A DNA stretch of 64,000 bases from the NCBI GenBank assembly GCA_013400115.1, contig VXBP01000347.1:1-64000 (forward strand). Direction: 5' to 3'. This document shows, one piece after another, positions 21,501 through 33,500 of the stretch. The translations under genes and the position numbers were made by a program. A model generated the notes under the pieces. That model was not told the DNA's origin, did no database searches, and saw only the letters and a list, made by a program, of their open reading frames with translations. The first letter of the stretch is position 1. Each line of letters starts with the position of its first letter. Source of the DNA: Rhinopomastus cyanomelas. Its lineage: Eukaryota; Chordata; Aves; Bucerotiformes; Rhinopomastidae.

Positions 21501-24500
21501 GGGAAAAAACTATTCTCCTTTCTGCTGTGCAAAAGGAAAAGGCTCTCAGGGAGGAACAGGACAAAGGAGATGCCATGTATCTGTGGGAGCCATCAAAGGT
21601 CCCCCACAGCCTTGCTCAGAGTCACCCCTGCAGTGCCCATGGCTCTACCCAGCCTGGAAAGACTGAAGAGAAGTTACTGGAGGGAATGGGGCCCTGAAGA
21701 GGAAAAACAAGGGACAGCAAAGCAAGCTGATCAACCCAGGTCTCACCTGCTTCCTGGTGCACTGGAGGACGGTGATGGGGAAGCCTTTGTGGTCAGCTAG
21801 GACACGAATAGTCATTCCAGTGCGGGGATTGCTGACAGCCACAAGCCCGTCCTTGCCCCCTGATAAGATCATTTCTCCTGTGGGCAGAGGAAAGAACAAG
21901 ATGCTTTTTGTAGGAGAAGAGGAAGCCCATAAGAGCATAGGTGTCCCAAAACCCTGAGCAGGTCCAGGAGCACCTGAGTGAAGAGTCAGGTGAGAGATCT
22001 CAGAGACACCCATGAGAACTCTGCCCTGCAGCAGGACCCAAAGGAGTGCACCCACACCCCTTTGCTGCCAACACACCTCCGTGCCCTGTTTACCACACGC
22101 TCTGCTGGCACAGCTACAGAAGCTCATCACTCCAGCTTCTGCCAGTCTCCCTGGCCCCAGGGCTTTGGGCAGGTTGCCAGAGCACAGAGGAGCCACAGGT
22201 CCAGTAACCCAGACACAACCAAGTCATTCTCCTAGAGGCAAGGTTTCCCTCCCACTACAACAGGCAGCCTCACCGTCGGCAGAGTAGGTGACGGCCGTTA
22301 GCGCAACGGCATGGGGCTGCATCTTCAGCTCCATCTCTGTCCTGGAAATGCTGAAGACACGCATGGTGCCGTCGCTGTACCCTGCCACCACGTGCTGGCT
22401 CTCAGCTCCCCAGGCAACGAAGGGACGGGGCCTCCAGGCCAGGCAGTGGCAGCTCTGCAAAGGAGCCAGGGCAGAGACAACGCTGTGCACCACAAGCTCC
22501 AACCCCTAGTGTTTCTTCAGCTGCTCTGTGAGCATGGGGCAGCATCTCTGACCCACTCCAACCACCTACCTGGTTGAGTACCTGGAACTGTACCACCAGC
22601 TCCATGCTGCTCAGAGACCAAACCCTCACGCTGCCGTCTTCCCCACATGTCACGCAGTGGCTCTCATCGGGGCTGAAGCACACTTCAGTCACCTGCAGGG
22701 AGGAACAAGCAGGGGAATGGCCTCCACCCCTCTCTTCCCTCCTCTCACAGGAAGCACCAGACAAGAAATCCTCAGCTAAAGGAAAGTGGACTGCTTTGGT
22801 TTTGAGATTCAATTCTGATCTGACAGAGAGAAACCAGTAACCCTAACCCCAAGGGTAGAAACAGGCACTGTGCAACACAAAGCACCTTCTCTTGTGTCAG
22901 GAGAATCCTTTCTTCTGTGGGATAAAGACACTGCAAAGCAACAACAAAATTCAAAGCAGTCGTTCTTCACCTGGCTGGTTTTTTTGGTTTGTGCCTTAGG
23001 CAGAGAAAACACTCTCTGGTGTGGGTGTCCAGCTGGCAAGCAGGAGGCAGGCAGAAGCTGCAGCACTTGGTAACGAGACTTCAGCAACTGCAGACTGCAT
23101 TCTTCTCCTCCAGCAGAAAGGTCGTGAGCTCTCCTCGGCTGTGGAGTCACAGCTAGAGTGGAGAAGCTCAGGCTCCTCATACTGGATGTGTCAGCATGCA
23201 CAGATCTCTCTAGACCTCACTGTGTCCTCCTGTCTGCACCAGCCAGCCCTGCAGCCCTCCCCAGCCTCTCCCAGGGCCAGACAAGGGCCACATCTGGAGT
23301 GTTGTGTCCAGTTGTGGGCCCCTCAGTTCAAAGGGATGTGGAGCTGCTGGAGGGAGTCCAGTGCAGAGCAACGAGGATGATGAAGGGAGTGGAGCACCTC
23401 CCTTATGAGGAGAGGCTGAGGGAGCTGAGTCTCTTGAGCTTGGAGAAGAGGAGACTGAGGGGTGACCTCATTAATGTCTATAAATATGTGAAGGGTGGGT
23501 GTCAGGAGGATGGGGCCAGGCTCTGCTCAGTGTCATCTAGTGACAGGACAAGGGGCAATGGGAGTCAGCTGGAACAGGGGAGGTTCCACATGAAGGAACT
23601 TCTTCCCAGTGAGGGTGATGGAGCACTGGAACAGGCTGCTCAGGTGGGTTGTGGAGTCTCCTTCTCTGGAGACTTTTAAAACCAGCCTGGATGTGTTCCT
23701 GTGTGACTTGGTCTAGGTGACGCTGCTGTGTCAGGGGGATTGGATGATCTTTCAAGGTCCCTTCCAATCCCTAATGACTCTACAATTCCATGACACAGCA
23801 CACACTGGCTGCTCTGCAGGACACCCTGCCCCAGCCCAGCTCCTCTAACCTTGTTCTTGTGGCCGCTGATCAGTCGGATGCTCGTGCTCTCTGCCCAGCT
23901 GACGTACCACAACGTCCCCGCTGTGGTGCCCACGATTCCTATTTCCAGTGAGTCATCGAAGGCTGCGCTGACGATCGTCCCATCAAGGGTGATCTCATGC
24001 TCCAGTGTGACTGAGCTGCAACTGGAGAACACAGTATGAGGAGCACTGGGGAGGCAGTCGTACGTGAGAAGCGACAACGATGGAGCTTCCCTAATTCTTT
24101 CAAACAAGCTCCTACACGTCACAACCGTGAGGCATGACACACACCACTCACTTCCAGCATTAAGAGGGTTCAGCTCCCTGTGGCAAAAATGAGGGACAAA
24201 GATCCAGACAGAAAGAACCAGCAGTCATGGGATGGACAGAAAAAGCCAAGGATAAGGAGCAAGAGGATCAGCGCGGCCGCAGGTGTGTCTGTCCGTGAGA
24301 AGTCACCTCTCAGACAGGCCTGGGGAGCTGCCAGATGAGAAGAGAGTCTCAAGAGCACAGTGAGACAGGCATGAGCACAGCAGGGGCGCCGGGGCCACAA
24401 GCTCCTACCTGGCGTCAGGACCTTTCAGCCTCAGCTCCTGCACGGCGGCCACGGCCCACAGCCGGATGCGTTTGGTGTTGCTGCCGCTCACCAGCCTGTT

Positions 24501-27500
24501 CTGCCGACACACCAACACACCTGGGAGATCAGGGGGGACAGAGGGCACCTGTGAAGACCCACTGCTCTCCACCCTGGTAGAAGCATGGGCTGGGTTGAGG
24601 TGGAAGTGACCTCTGAAGGTCATTCAGCCCAACACCCTGCAGTGGGCAGGGACACCTGGATCCATCACCACCCCATAGCAAGTGCTTCTCCAGGACACTG
24701 CTCTTAGAATCATAGAGTCATCAGGGATGGGAAGGGACCCCGAAAGATCAGCTCCTCCCTCCTAACAAGCTCCATGCTACAGCCCTGAGGGATGCTCGAG
24801 GCGCTGACACCCACCGATCTCGCCCTCATCAGCCTCCCATGTCATGAAGCAGCAGTTGGTCTCCATGTCCCACACACAGATGTGGCCTGAGTTGGTCCCA
24901 CTATAAAGAAGAGCGTCAACACCGTAGCAGAGAGAGGTCAGCTCCACTGGCCCCAAGACATCTGGGGCAGGTGCCCGATGAACCTGCCAAAACACGCAGA
25001 ACAGAAGTGTCAAACCCCTTCCCAATGGGCAGGGACATCTTGATCCATGGCCACCCCTGGTTGAAGATGTCTCTAACCAGCCTCTAAGGCTGCTTAGAGC
25101 CCTCAGAGCCCCAAGGTTCAACCTGACCTGGAGTATTTCCAGGGATGGGTTTCTGCTGCCTCTCTGGGCAGCCTGGGCCAGGGTCTCACAACCTTCAGTG
25201 AAGAATTTCTTCCTTCTCTCCACTGTGAATCTCCTGCTTTTAGTTTAACAATCACCCCTTGACCTGTCACAAGATTGTGCTAGAAAGTCCATCCCCACCT
25301 CGCTCATTGGCCCCTTTAAGCACCAAAAGGCCACACTAAGGTCTCCTTGAGCCTGCTCTTCTCTAGGCTGAACATCCACAACTGTCCCAGCCTGGCCCCA
25401 CAGCAGCACGTTCCACACTGCTTCCTGGTGCACCTCACACTGTTTGTGGGGCCTCCTCTGACCCTGCTCCACCAGTTCCAGGTCTCTGCTGTGGAGCTGC
25501 AGAGGGGTCTCACCAAAGCAGAGCAGAGGGGCACGATGCCCTCCCTCGACCTGCTGCCAGACACACGGGCCAGGTCACAGCTGGCTGCTGGGCTGTGGGT
25601 GCACTCTGCCAGCTCACGCCCAGCTTGTCACCCACCAGCACCCCAATTCCTTCTCCACAGGGCTGCTCTCCAGCCCTCCCTCCTCAGCCTGTGCTGGCAG
25701 TGGAATTTCAAAAGAAGAGGCTTGCCTTGAGGGTGACAGCAGCTCCCTGCTGTTCCAGCAGCCAGAACGTCACGGCTCCCTTCCCTGCGCAGGCGAGCTC
25801 TCGGTGAGAAAGAGGACTGAAAGCCACATCGTGGGCTGTCTCCGAGATGTCAGTGGACAACAGGAGCTCGTACGTGTACGTGTCCCACAGGGCGATGGTT
25901 TGGTCACTGTAGTCCCCTGGGTGGAAGACAGAAGCAGGAGGAAATCCCGTGGCTGCAGCGTGCTTGCTAGCACCTCTCTTGGGCAACCTGTGCCAGGGTC
26001 TCAACACCCTCAGCATAAGAAGTCTCCCCTGTTCCAGTGTAAAGGCATCACCCTTTCTCCTGTCATAACAGGCTCTACCACAGGCCCCCCTGGAGCTTCT
26101 CTTCCCTAGCTGAACACTCCCAACTCTCCCAGCCTGGCCTCACAGCAGCAGGTTCCACCCTCAGAGCAGCATTGCTGGGCCCTGCTGCACCAGCCTCTCT
26201 GCTGTGCTGAGGAGCCCAGAGCTGGACTCAGGGGGGTCTCACCAGAGTAGAGCAGAGGAGCAGAATCCTTGGCTTGCTGATGATACTGTCCCAAAGCCAC
26301 CCAGCAACAACCCTGCAAGTACCATGCATCTTCCTCCCACAAGATGTCCCCTCCAGGTGCACTCCTGCACCCACATCTGGTGTCAGGAGCGTGCTTACCC
26401 AACGTCACAAGGAGCCTGTCGTCCCGAGAGAACGCCATGGCTTGCACTTGTGTCCTGTGGTGAGAGAGCCTCGCGGTGCAAACCCCACTGTGGACATTCC
26501 AGGCGCAGATCTGGCAGCAGGAGTCGCCGCTCCTCTTTCCCGAGGCGGAGACAAGAACCTGGCAGAGCAGAAAGTCATCGCCACGGCCTCGGTTAGAGAG
26601 CTGTCCTTTAGTTTCAGCAACTATTCATCTCAAGCTACATGGATGTGGTTGGCAAATGGAAGATTCTGCGAGCAGATCCGTTAGCTGAAGGCAGGAGGAC
26701 TTGGCAGCATCACCCAAAGGATGGGCACAGCCTTCCGTGGCACAGCAAGCCAGCACGATGGCCAGCTGGGCTCCAAAAGCTTTTCATTGTACTTCCCTAA
26801 GCTCTGGCAGGGGGATTGGACTAGATGATCTTTTGAGGTCCCTTCCAATCCCTCATGTTCTGCGAGCCTGTGCTCTCCAAGCAGCAGGCAGGAGAAACAG
26901 ACAAACAGGATTTTAGCCTGTGACATCCCTTTAGCCCAGAACAAGAGACAAAACCCAGCCGAGGGCAGCAGAAGCCTTCTCCCACCTGGGCATTGTGGCT
27001 GATAGCGAGTGTAGAGATCTCCTCTGCATGGCCAAGCCAGTGATCCTGAGATCCTGAGTGCAGGTCTTCAACGACAATGATGCAGCCGCACGTGTAGGCG
27101 AAGAAGCCTAACAAGAAGGAGACAGGATGTTCTCACCTGAAGGCTTCACACACAGCACCCACTGCAACCTAGATCCCAGTTCGGGAAAATGATGTCTCTT
27201 CAGCCAGTTCCTCTCCCCAGCCTGTCAGCATCCTTCCCAACAGAAGCACTGAGGGGGACTGGACTAGATGGTCTTTCAAGGTCCCTTCTAATCCCTGATG
27301 GTTCTATGACTTGGTCTAGCTGATCCTGCTGTGGCAGGGGGATTGGACTGGATGGTCTTTCGAGGTCCCTTCCAATCCCTAATGATTCTATGACTTGGTC
27401 TAGGTGATCCTGCTGTGGCAGGGGGATTGGACTGGATGGTCTTTCGAGGTCCCCTCCAATCCCTAATGGTTCTATGGAAAGCCCAGCACAAGCACCTTCT

Positions 27501-30500
27501 GCCCAGACCCCTCCCAGGGTACCTGTGTCTGGGTCCCACACCATGTTCCCTCTGCCATTCCCATTGTAGCCGATGACCGCTTTCAGCTTCAAGATCTCAC
27601 TGCCAGCTGGAGGAGATAAGAAACTCTAGAAGAAAAACAGACTTAAAATAAGCTCGAGGAGGACGGTCTGGCCAGGTGCAGGCGACACCCACGTAAGAGA
27701 GAGGCTCGTGTGAGGCACAGGCACGTCCTCCCTCCGCAGCACCCCGCGGATCCGCGCCAAATCAAGTCCAGCACGCCCACGGGCGAGCGCCAGAGCCAGC
27801 ACTTCCACACACAAAGGAGAAGCTGCACCAGCAGCACCAGACACAGATGCTTTTGGATGGGCACAGAGCAGGCTGGCAGCCGCTGCCCAGCTGAGCTGAT
27901 CCTGCCAGAGGAGCCTTGAAAAGATTGTGCTGACTCAGCGATGGTGATGCTTCAATAGGAGGGGAGGAAAGCTGCCACATGGGGGAACAGAGGTGAATCA
28001 CAGGATCCAGGGCTGCCTTAGGTTGGGAAGGATCTGCCGGAGCAGGGATAACACCAAGCAGGTTGCTCAGAGCCCCAAGGTCCAACCTGACCTGGAATAT
28101 TTCCAGGGATGGGTGTTTCTGCTACCTCTCTGGGCAGGGTCTCTCACCAGACTTGGCATCAAAAAAAAAGTCTTCTATCTAATTTAGTTCTACCTCTTCC
28201 AGTTTAACCATCACCACTTGTCCTGTCACGACAGACCCTGTTAATGAGTCTGTCCCCATCTTTCTTATTGGTCCCTTTCAGCACTAAAGATTCTCCCCGA
28301 ATCTTCTCTGGGCTCTCCCAGCCTGGTCCCACAGCACCAGGTTCCACCCTCACATTGTTCCCGGGGCCTCCTCTGGCCCTGCTCCAGGTCTCTGCTGTGC
28401 TGAGGAGCCCAGAGCTGGACCCAACACTGCAGAGGGGTACCCACGAAGCATGGCAGAGGGGCAGAACCCCTTCCTCAGCTTGCTGCCCACACTGCTGGGG
28501 ACATAACCCAGATCCCAGTTTGCTGCTGGGCTGTGAGTGCATGTCAGCAGCTCACATTCAGCTTTTCACCCACCAGCACCCCAATTCCTTCCCCACAGGG
28601 CTGCTCTCCAGCCCTTTATCCTCAGCCTGTGCCGATACCAGGGGTTGTCCCGACCCAGGGCCAGGACCTTGCACTTGGCTTTGCTGCACCTGAGGTTCCC
28701 ACACACCCACTTGTGCTTGTCTGGACCCCTCTGGGTGGATCCCACCCCTAAGGTGAGTCAACCTGCTCACCGTGGGGTCACCTCCCCATAAGCTGAGGGT
28801 GCATTTGGCCCCTCAGCTGGTTACCCAGGTACCACCCCCAGCACAAACCCTCACCTCGGGGAGCACCGATGCCTTGAAGCAAGGAGTGAAATGGCGGTAA
28901 GAATCCGGGCGGACAGGGCGCTGGAGCTTGGGGCTCCTGGTCTCCTTGCTGGGCTCTGCCACACAAGAGAAGAAAATGGCACCGATGGGATGATGCTGCT
29001 GCTCCTGAGAGCAGCTGAGGAGCAGGGGCTTGGCTGTGGCTGGTTGCCCACTGAGATGCCAGGAGCACAGCCTGTACCCTGCCGTGTCACACGCTCCTAC
29101 GCGACTCGCTGTAGCAACAGCCTTCCAAGGAGCAAAGAAGGAACATCCCTCTTTCCACATCAACCTGTTCAACAGGGCATGTTCCGTTAACAGAGGCACT
29201 GGGAGCTTTAGATTCAGCTGGGTTGAATCAAACGTGCCACCTGGGTGTTATAGAGGGGCTGCTGGAGCACCCAGGGGCAGCAGCAGGGAAGGAGCCAGAA
29301 AAACAAGAAGCTTTGGGGACCAGCATGATCTTCCCTCCCTTGGACAATCACACCCAGGGAAAGAGCCCCAAGAAACACACTGCTGCACTTCTTCTCAGCT
29401 CAAAGCACGTGGCTGGCTCTGTCTGTCCATGCCACAAGCATCTTCCTCTTCTTCAGACCACACTGCCCGTGCAGGCCAGCACACGTCACGCATTGAAGGG
29501 GTCAAGATCTGCAGAGGATGGGGACACCCCTGATTTACCGTTTGCTGATGCCCCGGGAGACCTTGTGCTCTCCTGCCTCGCTTTGGGCCTCACGACAGGT
29601 TCCTCACTCCTCACAGGCTCCACAAGAACACCTAAGGCACCTTCCTCTCCATTCACCACCACCTTGCCACTGACTGGCAGACCTGCTTCCTCCTCTTTGT
29701 CCAACTTGGAGAAAGTACCTGAAGACAAAAATGAGATCACAGAATCATTAGGGATTGGAAAGGACCTTGAAGGATCATCCACTCCAATCCCCCTGACACA
29801 GCAGGGTCACCTAGACCAAGTCACACAGGAACACATCCAGGTGGGTCTTAAACATCTCCAGTGAAGGAGACTCCACAACCTCCCTGGGCAGCCTGTTCCA
29901 GGGCTCTGTCACCCTCACTGGGAAGAAGTTCCTTCTCATATTGATGTGGAACCTCCTGTGTTCCAGCTGACACCCACTGCCCCTTGTCCTGTCACTAGAT
30001 GCCCCTGAGCAGAGCCTGGCTCCATCCTCCTGACACCCACCCCTCATATATTTATAGACATTAATGAGGTCACTCCTCAGTCTCCTCCAAGCTCAAGAGA
30101 CTCAGCTCCCTCAGCCTCTCCTCATCAGGGAGGTGGATTGTCATAAGTTGGAAGGAGAGAGCCACGTGTGTCCTTCAGGACTACTTTTAAGTGTGTCCAG
30201 CAAGGTATTTACCACAACCCTCAGCGGCTCAGTCTATAGAGGGGAGCAGAGGATGAAGAGGTGCTGAACCCAACATCTCTGGTTGGCTTTGCCCCTGTTA
30301 GGGGAAGGAAAGTGCAGACTGTCCTGTCTCTCCGTGGGAAGGGGATCATGGCCAGGGATAGCTCCAAGGGTGCTGCTGACCTACCCAAGGAATTGTTTTC
30401 CCAAAGCAGTGTTAATTTTCCCCTCTTACTTTGACACTCTCCTTCATGGACAGAGCTGACATCCAAACACGGTGGTGAGGACAGCAAGGGAAGAGGAACT

Positions 30501-33500
30501 ATCGTTCGAGGTGTCTCAGACGTGTCCTTTGGCTTGTTGGAGCTCTCCTCTGCAAACAAGAAGGGTTTGGGTAACTTCTTTATCCCTTAGATCCTCTCGT
30601 TGTTGCGGGAAGACACCTCTAAGCTCATCTCTTTGACTTCCTCCTCACACAGGATGATTTCTCTGTCCCTCAAGAAACGGAGGGAGGGACAGAGAGTGGG
30701 ACTCTCTCAGGACACCCCCTTCTTGGCAGACTCCCACTGAGAGGTGCTTGTTAACTGGAGACTGTCCTTGGGGCTGGTTTAGTCCCTCATTATTTAGTGT
30801 CCCCCGCCGAGGGAGGGAACTAAAATCCCCCAAGCCCTACCCTCTGCTATGAAAAGCAGTGGTAGAAGGGCTGCCAAGCTGCTGGCCAGTGCTAACTCAC
30901 CTGCTTCCGTCACCAGAGTAGACTGGGAGGAACAAGCCCTGGAAAGGCAAGAAGACCCGTGTTACACCAAGAAGGTATGGGGCAGGGGAGATGATGGGAA
31001 CTAGGGGAAGGGACTGTCCATCACCAAGCACTTACTGGGCCGTGAGTGAGCTCTCTGTGGGCAGAGCCAGGAAGTCCCAGAGGAAGATGGCATCTCCGAC
31101 ACTGACAACGTGCTGCTGGTCCGGGGTGAAGGCCACTTGGCGCACCGGTTCCGAGTGGCCAATGTACACCTGGAAGAGACCCCACCTTGAACTCATCCCG
31201 TGCCTGTCCTACCAGGACAGTGATCACTCCAGTGCCTGCACAACTCAGATCATCAGCACTTCCCCATCAGTGCTCAGATGGAGGCACAGTCCTACAGGCT
31301 GACTGGGAGAAACAAGCAGGAGCTTGGGAGCTCCCAAGACCTTTTGGCAGCACTCAGTATCTTTTGAGACTCTGGGGAAGCCACTGTCTTCTCTGGGTGG
31401 CCCTGCCCCTAACACAGAGGTAACACCTACCCCTGTCCCTCACAGAGGGTCTCGCTATGTGTGGTGCTTTGGCAGCCCCAGCTCACGTTCAGTGCTGGCT
31501 GTTGTGAACGGGGCTGCTGGCCAAACTGGGAGAGGGGGCACTGGGCCAAGCCTCACAGAAGACACCTGCTATTCTCTTTCCCAGGGATGAAACACCAACC
31601 CCCCCCACTTCCCTCCCTGTGCAGGCAGTACCTGGAAGTTGACATCGAAGCGCATCTGATAGTCCCACACTTTGACAACCTTGTCTCCAGCTGTGAGCAG
31701 GTACCTGCCATCCTTGCTCAGTGCAAAGGAAGAACAAGATGACTTGTGCACATGAGACACCTGAGGACAAGAAATGCCACCAGCCACATTAACTGCACTA
31801 GTTCAGGCCCTTATCTGTGCTTCAATAGTAGGACAAGTGTGTAACGACACGGAGAGCGAGGACGAGCTCAGCTATGGGCTTGCCACTCGTATGTTTCTTT
31901 GAAGCCTGTGAACTCCAGGCTGAGCTCTTCCTCACTGAGCCTCTAGAGCACAGACACACGAGGTGCCTGGCGACACGAGTCCTCAGTGCATGAACGTCAC
32001 ATCTCCTACCTGTCGCACCAGCCGTCCTGTTTTTGCATCAAGCACGAGGATTTTATTGGAAGAAGTGGACACCAGGAGCTCCCCTCGAGGCACTGGAGCG
32101 AAGCAGACCCTCTCTGCAGAGTCCAGGGCTGTGCTGTTCAAGTCAGGAATGCTGATGTCCACCCTCAGCAGCTGGGGAACAAGAAGATATTGACTAGTCT
32201 TCTCCAGCAATGCTGGTGCTCGAGACCTCCCACCTGCCTTAGCTGATGCAGCCCACGGCAGCTTCCCCTCCAGCCTGCAGCTTGTTCTCCCCTCCCCACC
32301 CATCCCCCAGAAGCAAGGGGAGCCCCGTGAGTACCTCCTGTAGAGAGCAGGCCTCCATCACAGTCACAACGTGCGTGGAGGGACCCACAAAGGCCAAGAG
32401 ACGGCTGTCCCCGCTGACCACCAGAGCGCCCGTACTGCTCCCAGTGTCCTGGGCCACCACGTTGCCTGAGGGCCACAGCAAGCCACAGAGTGAGGAGCAA
32501 AGCCCACGCTGCACCCAGCTCACCCTGCAGTGGTGCTGGCTGACCAGCATCGCACAACATCAGGGATTGGAAGGGACCTCAAGAGATCATCCACTCCAAT
32601 CCCCCTGCCAGGGCAGGACCACCTAGATCAAGCAGCACAGGAACACACCCAGGTGGTTCTGAAACATCTCCAGAGGAGGAGACTCCACAACCCCCCTGGG
32701 CAGCCCCTTCCAGGGCTCTGTCACCCTCACTGGGAAGAAGCTCCTTCTGATATTCATATGGAACCTCACGAGTGAGGTCTTCTGCCCTCCCCAGGAACGC
32801 ACAACGTTTGTAATTCTAATGAAACACAGGAGAAGGAAGACCCACAACACCAGGGGCTTACCCAGGACCCTGAGGACGTGGCTCTTCTGCCCCGTGCAGC
32901 TGTACAGAGCCAGAGTTCCTTTCAAACAGGAGCTGAACATGGAACTGCCATCTGGAGAGAAGGTCAGTCCTGTGACTGCAGCGCGGTGCTGCCTGAAAGA
33001 AGGCAGCTCACATGAAAGGGAGGAAGAAAAAGGAGCCAGCCTCCAGAAAGCAGCAGCAATGAGTGAAGAACCCAGGAGACCAAGAGGACTGGGGACAGGC
33101 CAAGGAGCCCAGCACAGTCATGCCTGTGGCAGCCCAGGACAATCACCGCTCCGTGCACAGAAAGTGGGCAGCAGGAGCAGCACTGCAGCTGTTCATGGAC
33201 AGAACGTGCTCCCTTGTCCCTTTGGGGCATCTTCTATCTCCCACATCGAGGCTCCAGGACTAGCTCTTTGATACAGTTGGCCAACTGGCCACTGGGAAGA
33301 TTGTCTAGTGAGTGGCACAGAAAGCCCTCAGGCTCTGCAGGTTTAGCCACCCAGAGCCTTAGCACAGGAGGTTCTCTCTGCCCAGAAACCACTCACAAGG
33401 ACTGGGAGCTCCAGAAGAGAGCCTTTCCCACCTCTGTACGTGTGGCTTTGGCCAGGGCACCCAGTCAGACTGGGGCAGGTCCCACGGCGAGCGCTTACCT

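Noticed and set aside
23158..23679. Plus-strand open frame of 173 codons
   Set aside because: It is translation of a CR1 3' fragment with no conserved reverse-transcriptase motifs in this piece.
27250..27478. Regularly spaced repeat resembling a CRISPR array
   Set aside because: The genome is a vertebrate and the whole 84-bp unit is repeated, with no unique spacers; these are CR1 tails.
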